Part shown: one piece after another, positions 51,549 to 60,133 of the stretch | Position numbering within the stretch: position 1 is the first letter of the stretch | Layout: every line of letters starts with the position of its first letter | Assembly (NCBI RefSeq): GCF_014843845.1 | Contig: NZ_JHQS01000051.1 | Location: forward strand, 372,001 to 436,000 | Direction of reading: 5' to 3' | Source of the DNA: Mesorhizobium amorphae | GTDB lineage: Bacteria > Pseudomonadota > Alphaproteobacteria > Rhizobiales > Rhizobiaceae | DNA: 64,000 nt | The notes under the pieces: generated by a model | Databases searched by the model: none | What the model saw: the letters and a program-made list of their open reading frames with translations, nothing else | What the model was told of the DNA's origin: nothing | Translations under genes and position numbers: made by a program

Positions 51549-54110
51549 ATGGCAGGGTTTCCGGAAAAGGCGAAGGTCGTCATCGTCGGGCTGGGTGGGA
51601 TCGTGGGCGCGTCGGTCGCCCATCACCTGATCGAGCGCGGCTGGAGCGATATTGTCGGCATCGACAAATCCGGCATCCCGACCGACATCGGTTCGACGGC
51701 GCACGCCTCCGACTTCTGCTACACGACCAGCCATGATTTCCTGTCCTGCTGGACGACGCTCTACTCGATCGATTTCTACGAGAAGATGGGCCATTACGCC
51801 CGCATCGGCGGTCTCGAGGTCGCCCGCGTCGGTGACGATGGCCGCATGGCAGAGATCAAGCGCAAGATTGCCTCGGCCAAGGCCTTCGGCACCCGCGCCC
51901 GGCTGATCGAGCCGGCCGAGATCAAGCAGAAGTTCCCGCTGATCGAGGAAGAGATGGTGCAGGGCGGCCTGTGGGACCCCGATGCCGGTCTGGTCATCCC
52001 GCGCTCGCAGACGGTGGCCGGCAAGCTGGTCGACCAGGCGGAAGCGTCCGGCAAGCTCAAGGCGTTCGCCAACACCTCGGCCAGGTCGCTCATCGTCGAC
52101 AACGGCCGCATCAAGGGCGTGGTGACCGACCGCGGTACGATCATGGCCGACTACGTCGTGGTCTGCACCGGCATATGGGGCCGGCTGACCGCCGAAATGG
52201 TGGGCGAAGACCTGCCGGTCATGCCGATTGACCATCCGCTGACCTTCTTTGGCCCGTACACGGAATTTGCCGGTACCGGCAAGGAGATCGGTTGGCCACT
52301 GCTGCGCGACCAGGGCAACTCGGCCTATATGCGCGACACCGGCGACCCCAAGACCGCCGAAGGCGGACAGATTGAATGGGGTTATTACGAAGAGACCAAT
52401 CCGCGCCTTTGCCATCCGCGCGACCTGCTGGAGAAGGACCAGGCGCGGCTGTCGCCCTCGCAGCGCGACCTCGACATGGAGCAGATCCTGGCGCCGCTCG
52501 AACGCGCCATGGAGCTGACGCCGATCCTCGGCGAACTCGGCTACAATGAGAGCCATTCCTTCAACGGCCTGTTGCAGGTGACGACTGATGGCGGCCCGTC
52601 GATGGGCGAGAGCCAGAAGGTGAGGGGCCTCTGGTATGCCGTCGCCATCTGGGTCAAGGACGGCCCCGGCATGGGCAAGCTGATCGCCGACTGGATGACC
52701 GACGGCCGCACCGCGATCGACCATCACGCCATCGACTATTCGCGCTTCTACCCGCACCAGACGACAGAGCAGTTCATATGGGATCGCTGCACCGAGACGG
52801 CGATGAAGGTCTACAATCCGGCGGTGCATCCGCGCGAACCCTTCTCCAAGGGCCGCAACATCCGCCGTTCGCCGTTCTGGGAGCGCGAGCAGGAACTCGG
52901 CGGTTATTTCATGGAGCTCGGCGGGTGGGAGCGTGCCCATGGCTATGCCGCCAACGAGCACCTCCTGGAGAAATACGGCAACCGCGTTCCGGTGCGCCAG
53001 GACGAGTGGGACAACCGCCATTTCTGGCGCGTCTCCAATGCCGAGCATCTCGCCATGAGCGAGGATTGCGGCATCGTCAACCTGTCGCATTTCTCCATGT
53101 ACGACGTCGAAGGTCCAGACCATGTCGCGCTGCTTGAGTGGTTGTGCGCGGCCAAGGTCGGCGGCGATAACAACATCGGCAAAGGCATCTACACCCACTT
53201 CCTCGACGAGGAAGGCATGGTGCGCGCCGACTTCACGGTGATCCGCATGGCCGATCGCTGCCGGGTGATCGACGGCGCCGATGCCGGGCCGCGCGACTTC
53301 CAGTATATGCGCCGCACCGCGCAGGATAAGGGCTTTGATGTCACCATCACCGACGTGACGGAAAAATTCGTCACCATCGGCATCTGGGGCCCGAATGCGC
53401 GCACGACCCTGCAGAAGGTGGTCGAGAATCCGGACGGGCTCTCGCTCGAAAACTTCCCCTTCGCGGCGATCAAGCCGGTCAGGATCGGCGGCAAGGATGT
53501 CACCGCCTTCCGCATCTCCTATGTCGGCGAGCAGGGCTGGGAGCTGCATATGCGCTACGAGGACGGGCTTGCCGTCTGGGACGCGCTGCGCTCGACCGGC
53601 GTGATGCCTTTCGGCGTCGAGACCTATGCCAACACGCGCCGCATGGAAAAGAGCCTACGGTTGCAGAACGCCGATCTGCTGACCGAGTACAATCTGCTGG
53701 AAGCCGACCTCGCGCGCCCGAAGGTCAAGGAGAATGATTTCTGCGGCAAGGCCAAGCACGTGGAGTATCGCGCTCGCGAGCACCAGCCGGCCATGCTGTG
53801 CACGCTGGTGATGACGAGCAATACCGATTCCAGGGGCGTGGCCCGCTATCCCGTGGGGACCTTGCCGGTGATGGACCCGGACACGAGCGAAACGCTCGTT
53901 GACGAGTTGGGCCGCCGGTCCTTCACCACGTCGATCGCCTATGGCCCGACGATCGGCAAAAACATCGCGCTCGCCTATTTGCCGTGGGCGTATTGCCAGG
54001 AAGGCCGCAAGCTCAAGGTCGAGTATTTCGGCGAGACCTATCCGGTCGAGGTCGTTTCCGTCGGCTACAAGCCGCTCTACGACCCGGAGAACCTCAAGCC
54101 GCGCAGCTGA
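51549..54110 (+). CDS. dimethylglycine/sarcosine dehydrogenase-like flavoprotein (DAO + GcvT domains), enzyme C
   Basis: An 853-residue DAO-GcvT enzyme distinct from A and B. FAD motif VVIVGLGGIVGASVAHHLIE; His52 in GSTAHASDF at the covalent-FAD position; GcvT part with GIVNLSHFSMYDVEGPDH, SYVGEQGWELHMRY and RRMEKSLRLQNADLL. The Trp before the flavin His and the AAG after it, found in A and B, are replaced, suggesting a different active-site wall and substrate. The ATG at 51549 has GGAGTCG upstream. It stands apart from the other methylamine genes. Confidence 0.86.
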   Translation: MAGFPEKAKVVIVGLGGIVGASVAHHLIERGWSDIVGIDKSGIPTDIGSTAHASDFCYTTSHDFLSCWTTLYSIDFYEKMGHYARIGGLEVARVGDDGRMAEIKRKIASAKAFGTRARLIEPAEIKQKFPLIEEEMVQGGLWDPDAGLVIPRSQTVAGKLVDQAEASGKLKAFANTSARSLIVDNGRIKGVVTDRGTIMADYVVVCTGIWGRLTAEMVGEDLPVMPIDHPLTFFGPYTEFAGTGKEIGWPLLRDQGNSAYMRDTGDPKTAEGGQIEWGYYEETNPRLCHPRDLLEKDQARLSPSQRDLDMEQILAPLERAMELTPILGELGYNESHSFNGLLQVTTDGGPSMGESQKVRGLWYAVAIWVKDGPGMGKLIADWMTDGRTAIDHHAIDYSRFYPHQTTEQFIWDRCTETAMKVYNPAVHPREPFSKGRNIRRSPFWEREQELGGYFMELGGWERAHGYAANEHLLEKYGNRVPVRQDEWDNRHFWRVSNAEHLAMSEDCGIVNLSHFSMYDVEGPDHVALLEWLCAAKVGGDNNIGKGIYTHFLDEEGMVRADFTVIRMADRCRVIDGADAGPRDFQYMRRTAQDKGFDVTITDVTEKFVTIGIWGPNARTTLQKVVENPDGLSLENFPFAAIKPVRIGGKDVTAFRISYVGEQGWELHMRYEDGLAVWDALRSTGVMPFGVETYANTRRMEKSLRLQNADLLTEYNLLEADLARPKVKENDFCGKAKHVEYRAREHQPAMLCTLVMTSNTDSRGVARYPVGTLPVMDPDTSETLVDELGRRSFTTSIAYGPTIGKNIALAYLPWAYCQEGRKLKVEYFGETYPVEVVSVGYKPLYDPENLKPRS

Positions 54111-54260
54111 TGGTCTCGACCTTTCCAAGGCAGACCCAGACGAGCAAGGAATGACAATGCAGGAGCCCGGCCAGGCGCCATCTTTTGCTTTTTTGCGCGA
54201 TGCTCCCGCCGGAAGACCCATTTCGAATTTGCTGTTCGACTTGCGGCCCGTTGTTTTCTC

Positions 54261-54282
54261 TAAAATAAAGAGTATTATTTTA
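54261..54282. promoter_or_regulatory. 22-bp AT-rich palindrome before the uncharacterised membrane gene
   Basis: Arms TAAAATAA (54261-54268) and TTATTTTA (54275-54282) are perfect inverted repeats around AGAGTA. This AT-rich patch lies in an otherwise GC-rich region, 52 bp before the ATG at 54335. The layout resembles an operator for a metal- or redox-type regulator, which is not identified. Confidence 0.45.
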
Positions 54283-54334
54283 CATTGCCCCGCTCTTCTG
54301 GAGCTGCGGATATTTTGCCCGGGGGGGTACAATC

Positions 54335-55453
54335 ATGCAGTGGCTAACCGCGTTGCTGGCGTTCGCGACGACGATGCTTATGTTTGCGATCGTCGTGGCG
54401 ACACTGGTGGAAATGATCCATCGCATCTTTGGGCTGCGAGCCAAGGGCATGCAGCTCATGCTCGGAAATCTCTATTCGCGCGTCATCTTGCCAAAGCTTA
54501 CTAAGTCGGAGGGGGATGGGAAGGAGTTGCTGACACCGCAGCAATTCGCCGCGCTGATCATGGAAAACCGGGCGACCACCGAGAAGGGCGATCCATCAAC
54601 CGGATGGATCAGCGGATTTCTGCGCTGGTTTGTCGATTGGGCCGTGGTGACCGACATTCCTGTGGAGGTGTTTACGCAAAAACTCGCCTCCAGCAGGCTC
54701 GTAGGCGCAGCCGACGTTCTGACCGACGAAGTGGTCATGGATATTTCGCAGAAATACGAGGCATTCGGCAAGGAAGTCAGCCTGTATTTCGAAAACCGGG
54801 CGCGCCTGTTTTCGGTCTGCGTCGCGTTCTTCGTGGCCTGGGCGTTCTACGTTCACCCTTACAAGCTTGCCGTCGCTTTTCTCAAGAATCCTGAAATCGC
54901 CGGGGCCGTTGCCGAAAAGGCCGCGGACGTTCACGCCCAATACGCCGTGCTGATGGAGAAGTTGAACACCGCTGCCGCGGCCAAGCCGGAGACCGGCGCC
55001 GGAAGCACGGAAGACCTGAAAGGCGCGATTGCCGCGCTGCAGGAAAAACTGACGGAAGCTGAAAACCAGACCAAGGAACTCAGGACCCTCGGCGTGCCGG
55101 TGGGTTGGGAAGTCAATCCCGCATTGAAGTCCTGCGCTTTGGGTGCCGTCACCGTGGATTGTTCATTTGGCGCCTTCGGCACCAACTGGACCCTGCCTTC
55201 GATCGCGAACGCCTTCTGGCTGCTGGTCGGCGGGCTTCTGGTTGGATTGGGAGCGCCGTTCTGGGCGCAAGCGGTGTCGTCGCTGACCGCATCCCGCGAT
55301 GTGAGCCGCCGGATCGCCGAAATCGTTACTCCCAACGGGGTCGCGACTGCGAAAGCGGCTGTCCCGCAGGATGCCGCGCCGCAGCCGGATTCCGTTCCCG
55401 TCACTACGTTCAAGGTTGCGCGCGCGGCCGGACAGAAGAACGTCGCAAAGTAG
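54335..55453 (+). CDS. uncharacterised three-helix membrane protein with coiled coil
   Basis: A 372-residue protein I do not recognise. Helices: residues ~3-27 (LTALLAFATTMLMFAIVVATL), ~162-180 (SVCVAFFVAWAFYVHPYKLA) and ~290-310 (FWLLVGGLLVGLGAPFWA). A coiled coil spans about 225-250 (KGAIAALQEKLTEAENQTKEL), and there are three cysteines (two near ALKSCALGAVTVDCSFG). The first half is preceded by a GGGGGGG ribosome-binding run at 54320. Downstream genes are a secreted VWA-like protein and a crystallin-like protein. Confidence 0.7.
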   Translation: MQWLTALLAFATTMLMFAIVVATLVEMIHRIFGLRAKGMQLMLGNLYSRVILPKLTKSEGDGKELLTPQQFAALIMENRATTEKGDPSTGWISGFLRWFVDWAVVTDIPVEVFTQKLASSRLVGAADVLTDEVVMDISQKYEAFGKEVSLYFENRARLFSVCVAFFVAWAFYVHPYKLAVAFLKNPEIAGAVAEKAADVHAQYAVLMEKLNTAAAAKPETGAGSTEDLKGAIAALQEKLTEAENQTKELRTLGVPVGWEVNPALKSCALGAVTVDCSFGAFGTNWTLPSIANAFWLLVGGLLVGLGAPFWAQAVSSLTASRDVSRRIAEIVTPNGVATAKAAVPQDAAPQPDSVPVTTFKVARAAGQKNVAK

Positions 55454-55556
55454 AGGCTTCCAGCGGGTTCTCATCGGGGCAGTTGCCGGGGCAAGACCGA
55501 GCCTCGGTCGGGCGTTTTCGCTTTGTAGCGCAACGATTCTCGCTTACCGTTGCGTC

Positions 55557-56405
55557 ATGTCCGCTTCTGGTCATGCAGGGTATTTTCTCCCGAGCGCCGC
55601 CGCATTGGCGCTGTTGCTCGGCCTGACCTCGCGAACCCTCGCAGCGGAACCCGTCGACATCGAGCTTGTGCTGGCCGTCGATGTTTCGCTGTCGATGTCG
55701 CCGGACGAACTCGAAATCCAGCGCCACGGCTATTCGGCGGCGTTGACGCATGACAGTGTTCTGAAGGCCATTGCCGACGGCGCCTATGGCAAGATCGCCG
55801 TCACCTATGTCGAATGGGCCGGCGCCACCTGGCAGCAGGTCGTCGTGCCATGGACGGTGATCGCCAGTCGTGCTGACGCCGAGCGGGTGGCCGCGCAGCT
55901 TTCCGCTCATCCGCCGGGCAGCGCCCGGCGTACATCGATTTCCGGCGCGCTGCAGTTCGGCAGCGACCTTTTCGCCGAAAGCGGCTTCCAGGGCGTCAAG
56001 CGCGTCATCGACATTTCCGGTGACGGTCCCAACAATCAGGGCGCGCCGGTCAATCTCATCCGCGACCAGGTGATCAGGCAAGGCATCACCATCAACGGCC
56101 TGCCGCTGATGACGCGAGGCGGCTTCAGCGGTGCCTATGACGTCAACAATCTCGATCGCTATTACAGCGATTGTGTCATCGGCGGCCCTGGCGCTTTCAT
56201 GATCCCGGTCAATGACTGGACGCAGTTTCCCGAAGCGATCCGCCGCAAGCTGGTGCTGGAACTTGCCGGCCCGGCCTCGCCGCAATGGGCGGCGGAAGAG
56301 GCTGATCATCTGCCTGTTGTCCTGGCGCAGGACATACAAGTCGCCGATTGCCAGGTGGGTGAGAAGATGTGGCGCGACCGCAGCTGGATGTTCGACGCCC
56401 GATAG
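55557..56405 (+). CDS. DUF1194 secreted VWA-like protein
   Basis: A 282-residue protein with a signal peptide (FLPSAAALALLLGLTSRTLAA) and a von Willebrand factor A-like fold: DIELVLAVDVSLSMSPDELE (DxSxS MIDAS metal site), GALQFGSDLF and RVIDISGDGPNNQGAP. DUF1194 is the matching domain family and its role is unknown. Cys near the C-terminus (SDCVIGG, ADCQVGE) may form a disulphide. Upstream of the ATG (55557) the region is short and lacks a strong ribosome-binding site. Confidence 0.83.
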   Translation: MSASGHAGYFLPSAAALALLLGLTSRTLAAEPVDIELVLAVDVSLSMSPDELEIQRHGYSAALTHDSVLKAIADGAYGKIAVTYVEWAGATWQQVVVPWTVIASRADAERVAAQLSAHPPGSARRTSISGALQFGSDLFAESGFQGVKRVIDISGDGPNNQGAPVNLIRDQVIRQGITINGLPLMTRGGFSGAYDVNNLDRYYSDCVIGGPGAFMIPVNDWTQFPEAIRRKLVLELAGPASPQWAAEEADHLPVVLAQDIQVADCQVGEKMWRDRSWMFDAR

Positions 56406-56599
56406 CGCAGTGAAACGGTTTTCCGTCCGGAATTGCGTCAAAAACAAAGAGATAGAGCGCGCAGAGCGGACACGCTCAATCTGCGCATGTTTCCGTTCTT
56501 GGCTGATGCGGTGGGTTGCCTGTTTGGCCTGCGCAATGGCAAACTCGCATGCGCCGGGCGAGATCAGGCCGCTTGCGGCAAATGCGGTTGAGGAGAAGA

Positions 56600-56953
56600 A
56601 TGCTTATGAAGAAACTTGTCATCCTGACGGCTATTGCCTCGGTGCTTTGTGCCGGCACCGCCAGCGCCCAATATGAGGGTGAGACCGGCTGCGTCATGTT
56701 CGAGCATGCAAATTTTCGCGGCCGCGCGATTGAGATGGGGTCCAACGACTCGGTGAGTTTTCGCGGTGGCCAGTTTTGGAACGACCGCGCATCGTCGGTG
56801 ATCGTGCGCCGCGGCTGCACGTTCGTCGCCTATGAACATTCGAGGATGCGAGGCGAGTCGATCGAGCTCAATCGCCGGGTCCGCGATTTCGGTGGCAGCG
56901 GCTGGAACGACCGCATCTCGTCCGCCGAGTGTTATTGCGACGACCGGTATTGA
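56600..56953 (+). CDS. small secreted beta/gamma-crystallin-like protein
   Basis: A 117-residue protein with a signal peptide (KKLVILTAIASVLCAGTASA) and two beta/gamma-crystallin-type Greek-key repeats: residues ~37-75 (CVMFEHANFRGRAIEMGS) and ~78-112 (FVAYEHSRMRGESIELN, ending WNDRISSAEC). Three Cys pairs could form disulphides. The ATG at 56600 has AGGAGAAG close upstream; a second ATG at 56606 is possible. Confidence 0.8.
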   Translation: MLMKKLVILTAIASVLCAGTASAQYEGETGCVMFEHANFRGRAIEMGSNDSVSFRGGQFWNDRASSVIVRRGCTFVAYEHSRMRGESIELNRRVRDFGGSGWNDRISSAECYCDDRY

Positions 56954-57006
56954 GCCAGGCCGCTGTACCTGAATTGACCAAGGTCTGACAGGGCTAGAGC
57001 AGTGCT

Positions 57007-58008
57007 CTAGGCCGCCAGTAATTGCTTGCGGTCGACGCGCTCCTGCTGCGGCGAGCGGGCGTAGAGTTCGCGGTAGCATTTGGAGAAGTGCGACGCCGAG
57101 ACGAAGCCGCAGGCGACCGCGACTTCAACCACCGGCAGCGACGACTGGATCAACAGGTGGCGGGCACGGTCGAGCCGGATCTCCAGATAATAGCGGGCCG
57201 GCGAACGGCCCATTTCGGTGCGGAACAGGCGCTCGATCTGCCGGCGCGACAGGTCGACATGGTCGGCGATCTCGATCAGCGACAGCGGCTCGGACAGGTT
57301 TGCTTCCATCAGTTCGATGATGGTCAGCACCTTGGAGTTCTGCACGCCGAGGCGGGCGCGCAGCGGCAGGCGTTGGCGGTCGGTCGGGCTGCGCACGCGG
57401 TCGGTCAGCACCTGCTCGCACACCCGGTTGACGAGACTTTCGTCGAAGTCGTCGCCGATCAGCTTCAGCATCATGTCGAGGGCGGCGGTGCCGCCGGCGC
57501 AGGTGTAGATGTTCTGGTCGATCTCGAAAAGGTCGGCAAAGACGTTGGCCTTGGGGAAGGCCTCCGAAAAGCCGGGCAGGTTCTCCCAATGGATGGCGCA
57601 GCGCTTGTTCGACAGCAGCCCGGCGGCGGCCAGGATGTGCGCGCCGGTGCAGAGCCCACCGACGGCGACGCCGCGATTGTACTCTTCGCGCAGCCAGGCA
57701 AAGGCCGACTTGTTCTGATAGCGCTCGACATTGGTGCCGCTGCAGACGATGGCCATGTTGGGCCGGTCCGGTCCGGCCATCTTCTTGCGCTCTTCCTCAA
57801 GCGAGGTGTTGACGGCGCATTCGACGCCGTTCGAGGCGCGCACCGGCTTGCCATCGATGCTGGCCAGGCGCCAGCGATAGGCCTCGTAGCCGAGCATCCG
57901 GTTGGCCGACCGCAGCGGGTCGAGCGCCGTCGCAAAGGCGATCATGGTGAAATCGGGAACAAGGAAGAATACAAACGATCTTCTGATCGGATGCTTTACG
58001 GCATTCAC
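57007..58008 (-). CDS. GlxA/GbdR-type AraC-family regulator (DJ-1/PfpI sensor + AraC HTH)
   Basis: A 333-residue regulator. Residues 10-190 are a GATase1/DJ-1-like sensing domain (FVFFLVPDFTMIAFATALDPL, VGGLCTGAHILAAAGLLSNK). The C-terminal AraC HTH is at ~225-325 (LSLIEIADHVDLSRRQIERLF, VVEVAVACGFVSASHFSKCY). This is the architecture of GbdR and CdhR, activators of betaine/carnitine catabolism, making it a candidate regulator for the betaine-related genes here. The GTG at 58008 has GAGG upstream; earlier in-frame starts lack the family N-terminus. Confidence 0.85.
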   Translation of the reverse strand: MNAVKHPIRRSFVFFLVPDFTMIAFATALDPLRSANRMLGYEAYRWRLASIDGKPVRASNGVECAVNTSLEEERKKMAGPDRPNMAIVCSGTNVERYQNKSAFAWLREEYNRGVAVGGLCTGAHILAAAGLLSNKRCAIHWENLPGFSEAFPKANVFADLFEIDQNIYTCAGGTAALDMMLKLIGDDFDESLVNRVCEQVLTDRVRSPTDRQRLPLRARLGVQNSKVLTIIELMEANLSEPLSLIEIADHVDLSRRQIERLFRTEMGRSPARYYLEIRLDRARHLLIQSSLPVVEVAVACGFVSASHFSKCYRELYARSPQQERVDRKQLLAA

Positions 58009-58284
58009 GGGAAACCTCACGCGGCCATGACGCGAACAGGATGTCGCGAACAGCATAGCGTCATCAGGAAAAACCATTCCTGTCAATCGGGTAGAGGGCT
58101 TTGTGGCAACTAAATTTGCGACATGGGTCGCAAATGGGCAATTGTCTTGCGCGACGGGCAGGCCGTGCCAGCGGATCGGGCAATTGCCGAACCGGCTGGG
58201 CAAAATAGAACGCCGCCTCGGCAGAACCGAAGCGGCGTCAACCTCGAAGCAGCGGCAGGGAGCGCTGCACTTGAAGCCGGTATC
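58009..58284. other. intergenic region with terminator, no gene
   Basis: This 276-bp gap contains the terminator at 58204-58237 and the GlxA promoter region. No gene is evident. Confidence 0.5.
58204..58237 (-). terminator. Rho-independent terminator for small ORF
   Basis: On the minus strand the arms CGCCGCTTCGG and CCGAGGCGGCG (58211-58237) enclose a 5-nt loop, followed by TTCTATTTT. It lies ~50 nt beyond the stop of the 44-codon gene at 58285-58419. Confidence 0.8.
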
Positions 58285-58419
58285 TCAGGCGACGAAGCCG
58301 AGGCGCGCTGCGTTCATGGCGCCGGTCTGGCCAGGCATGGTCTTGGCAAGACGCTGGCGCTCGAGAGCGGTCGTCAGGTTCATCTCGCGGCGGGCGAAGA
58401 GGCGGGCAAAAAGCTTCAT
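58285..58419 (-). CDS. 44-residue small basic protein
   Basis: MKLFARLFARREMN starts a 44-residue Arg/Leu/Ala-rich protein; the first part has an amphipathic helix and a small basic character. It resembles the DUF1127-linked small proteins nearby only weakly. The ATG at 58419 has GGAG 8 nt upstream, and a good terminator follows, so translation is plausible. Function unknown. Confidence 0.55.
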   Translation of the reverse strand: MKLFARLFARREMNLTTALERQRLAKTMPGQTGAMNAARLGFVA

Positions 58420-58749
58420 GTTCATCTCCATTCGGTTGCTCAGACGGGTCGCCTTCGCTTGATGGAGTGGGGCAGCTCGTTTGCTGGCGCTGATATAGGC
58501 TTGTGTGAGCAAAAACTAAATCGCAAATGCGAAGCACTTGATATGAAAAGCGACACGGATTGCGACATTGTTGGGCAAACTGCCCAGAATTTACGATTAC
58601 TTACAATGCTTTAATTCGAAAAATGGGCTGTCATGCAAGCGGCTCATATGCGTCATGCAACGGCGACATGGCTGCAGAAATCGTTTGAATGCAAATAAAA
58701 AGGCCTGCCGGATCTGCGCGGCAGGCCTTCAGACTTTGATACACACGAT
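58420..58749. other. AT-rich intergenic region between two small genes
   Basis: The 330-bp gap is AT-rich compared with the window. It holds the promoter of the 44-residue protein gene and, at 58694-58729, the terminator of the next gene. No other gene is evident, though the AT-rich part could encode an unannotated small RNA. Confidence 0.5.
58694..58729 (-). terminator. Rho-independent terminator for DUF1127 gene
   Basis: On the minus strand AAGGCCTGCCG and CGGCAGGCCTT form perfect 11-bp arms around an 8-nt loop, followed by TTTATTTG. It lies ~20 nt after the stop of the DUF1127 gene at 58750-58935. Confidence 0.88.
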
Positions 58750-58935
58750 TTACTTTGCTCCAGCCCAGGATCCGACACCGAGGCGCGAACCGGTTCTGAT
58801 GTCGGCGGCTTCGGGCCAGCCGATGTCCTTCTGCAGTTCGATCGGCAGCGCGTGGATGGCGCGTTCGGTCTGGTAGCGTGCGCGGGCTGCGCTGAATTCG
58901 GTCGCGAAGCGACCAATGGATGACAGGATGGACAT
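58750..58935 (-). CDS. DUF1127 small protein (61 aa)
   Basis: A 61-residue DUF1127-type protein: MSILSSIGRFATEFSAARAR and HALPIELQKDIGWPEA (LPxELQKDIGW core). In related bacteria DUF1127 proteins influence phosphate, stress or RNA metabolism. The ATG at 58935 has GGAG 7 nt upstream. It shares its length and C-terminal core with the gene at 61325-61510. The LysR gene is divergent. Confidence 0.85.
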   Translation of the reverse strand: MSILSSIGRFATEFSAARARYQTERAIHALPIELQKDIGWPEAADIRTGSRLGVGSWAGAK

Positions 58936-59138
58936 TTCATTCTCCTTCATGTTGGGGGCCGGGACGGGCCGGCATGTTTCAACTTCATTTCATGTCGATT
59001 GCAGGTCTGCGTGGTGGTCGTTTCGTGACCGCTTTCGATGCCTGCTGCTTCGATGGAGTTGACTATCCTCCCAAAGTGATGTTCAATCAAACGAAATGGA
59101 ATGATCGTTCACATCAGAAAAATTGAAGGTCGATCCCG

Positions 59139-60038
59139 ATGAACGCCCCACTCAATCATCCACTGCCGCTGCTCGATCTCGATGTCCTGCGCACGTTCGT
59201 GGCCATTGCCGAGACGGGCAGCTTCACCACGGCCGCCAATGCGGTGTTCCGCACGCCGTCGGCCGTCTCCATGCAGATCAAGAAGCTCGAGGACATCCTC
59301 GGCCGCTCCGTATTCGCGCGCGACGCGCGTTCGGTGACGCTGACCACGGATGGCGAGATGCTGCTCGGCTACGCGCGCCGGCTGCTGTCGATCAACCGCG
59401 AGATAGTGTCGAAGTTCATCATCCCAGACATTGTCGGCGTGGTGCGGCTGGGCTCGCCGGACGATTATGGCGAGCGCGTGCTGCCACATGTGCTGAAGCG
59501 TTTCGCGCAGTCGCACCCCTCGATTGCTGTCGACGTCACCATCGACCAGAGCGTCAATTTGCGCCGGCGCATGGACGACCGCGCGCTCGACATCACGCTG
59601 CTCACCAACTCCTACAAGACCAGTGCGCTCGGCGCCGAGGTCCTGCTCACCGAACCGATCGTCTGGGCCGGTGCCAAGGGCGGCTGTGCGCATCTGCGCG
59701 AGCCGCTGCCGGTTTCGCTGTGGGAGGAGGGCTGCGCCTGGCGCGCAGGGGCGCTCGAGGCGCTCGGCCGCGAGGGCCGCAACTATCGCATCGCCTACAT
59801 GAGCGCGCACACGGCCGGCCAGCGCGCCGCCATCATGTCCGACCTGGCGGTGGCGCCGCTGCCGAAATCCTTCCTCGGCAACGACATGGTGGAGCTTTGC
59901 CCGAAGGATGGCATGCCGGATATCGGCACCTACAATCTCGCCATGGTGGTGGCACCGGATGCCAGCGCGCCGGTGAAGGCCGTCGCCGACCACATCCGTG
60001 CGACTTTCGAAGTGTTCAGGGAAACCGGCAAGTTCTGA
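59139..60038 (+). CDS. LysR-type transcriptional regulator
   Basis: A 299-residue LysR protein. HTH at residues ~15-75 (LDVLRTFVAIAETGSFTTAA, VFRTPSAVSMQIKKLEDIL) and effector domain from ~95 (VRLGSPDDYGERVLPHVLKRF). It lies divergent from the DUF1127 gene at 58935, so it may regulate it and itself. A terminator follows at 60060. The effector is not predictable. Confidence 0.88.
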   Translation: MNAPLNHPLPLLDLDVLRTFVAIAETGSFTTAANAVFRTPSAVSMQIKKLEDILGRSVFARDARSVTLTTDGEMLLGYARRLLSINREIVSKFIIPDIVGVVRLGSPDDYGERVLPHVLKRFAQSHPSIAVDVTIDQSVNLRRRMDDRALDITLLTNSYKTSALGAEVLLTEPIVWAGAKGGCAHLREPLPVSLWEEGCAWRAGALEALGREGRNYRIAYMSAHTAGQRAAIMSDLAVAPLPKSFLGNDMVELCPKDGMPDIGTYNLAMVVAPDASAPVKAVADHIRATFEVFRETGKF

Positions 60039-60059
60039 ATTTTTGCGCTGCTACGAAAT

Positions 60060-60092
60060 AGCCCGCCTCGGCTCGATCGGGGCGGGCTTTTG
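60060..60092 (+). terminator. Rho-independent terminator after LysR gene
   Basis: Arms AGCCCGCC (60060-60067) and GGCGGGCT (60081-60088) followed by TTTTGT. It lies between the convergent LysR and hydrolase genes and may serve both. Confidence 0.82.
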
Positions 60093-60133
60093 TCAAAGTG
60101 GTAACCTGGACGGCGAAGTTGGCCCGTGATGGG

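Noticed and set aside
51006..53549. 847-codon open frame opposite enzyme C and the GT-C gene
   Set aside because: Antisense to well-supported coding genes and lacking any recognisable motif; produced by high third-position GC.
56994..57010. Short palindrome CTAGAGCAGTGCTCTAG as a terminator
   Set aside because: No U-tract on either strand and a very short loop; more likely a remnant of the GAGCA/TGCTC intergenic repeat.
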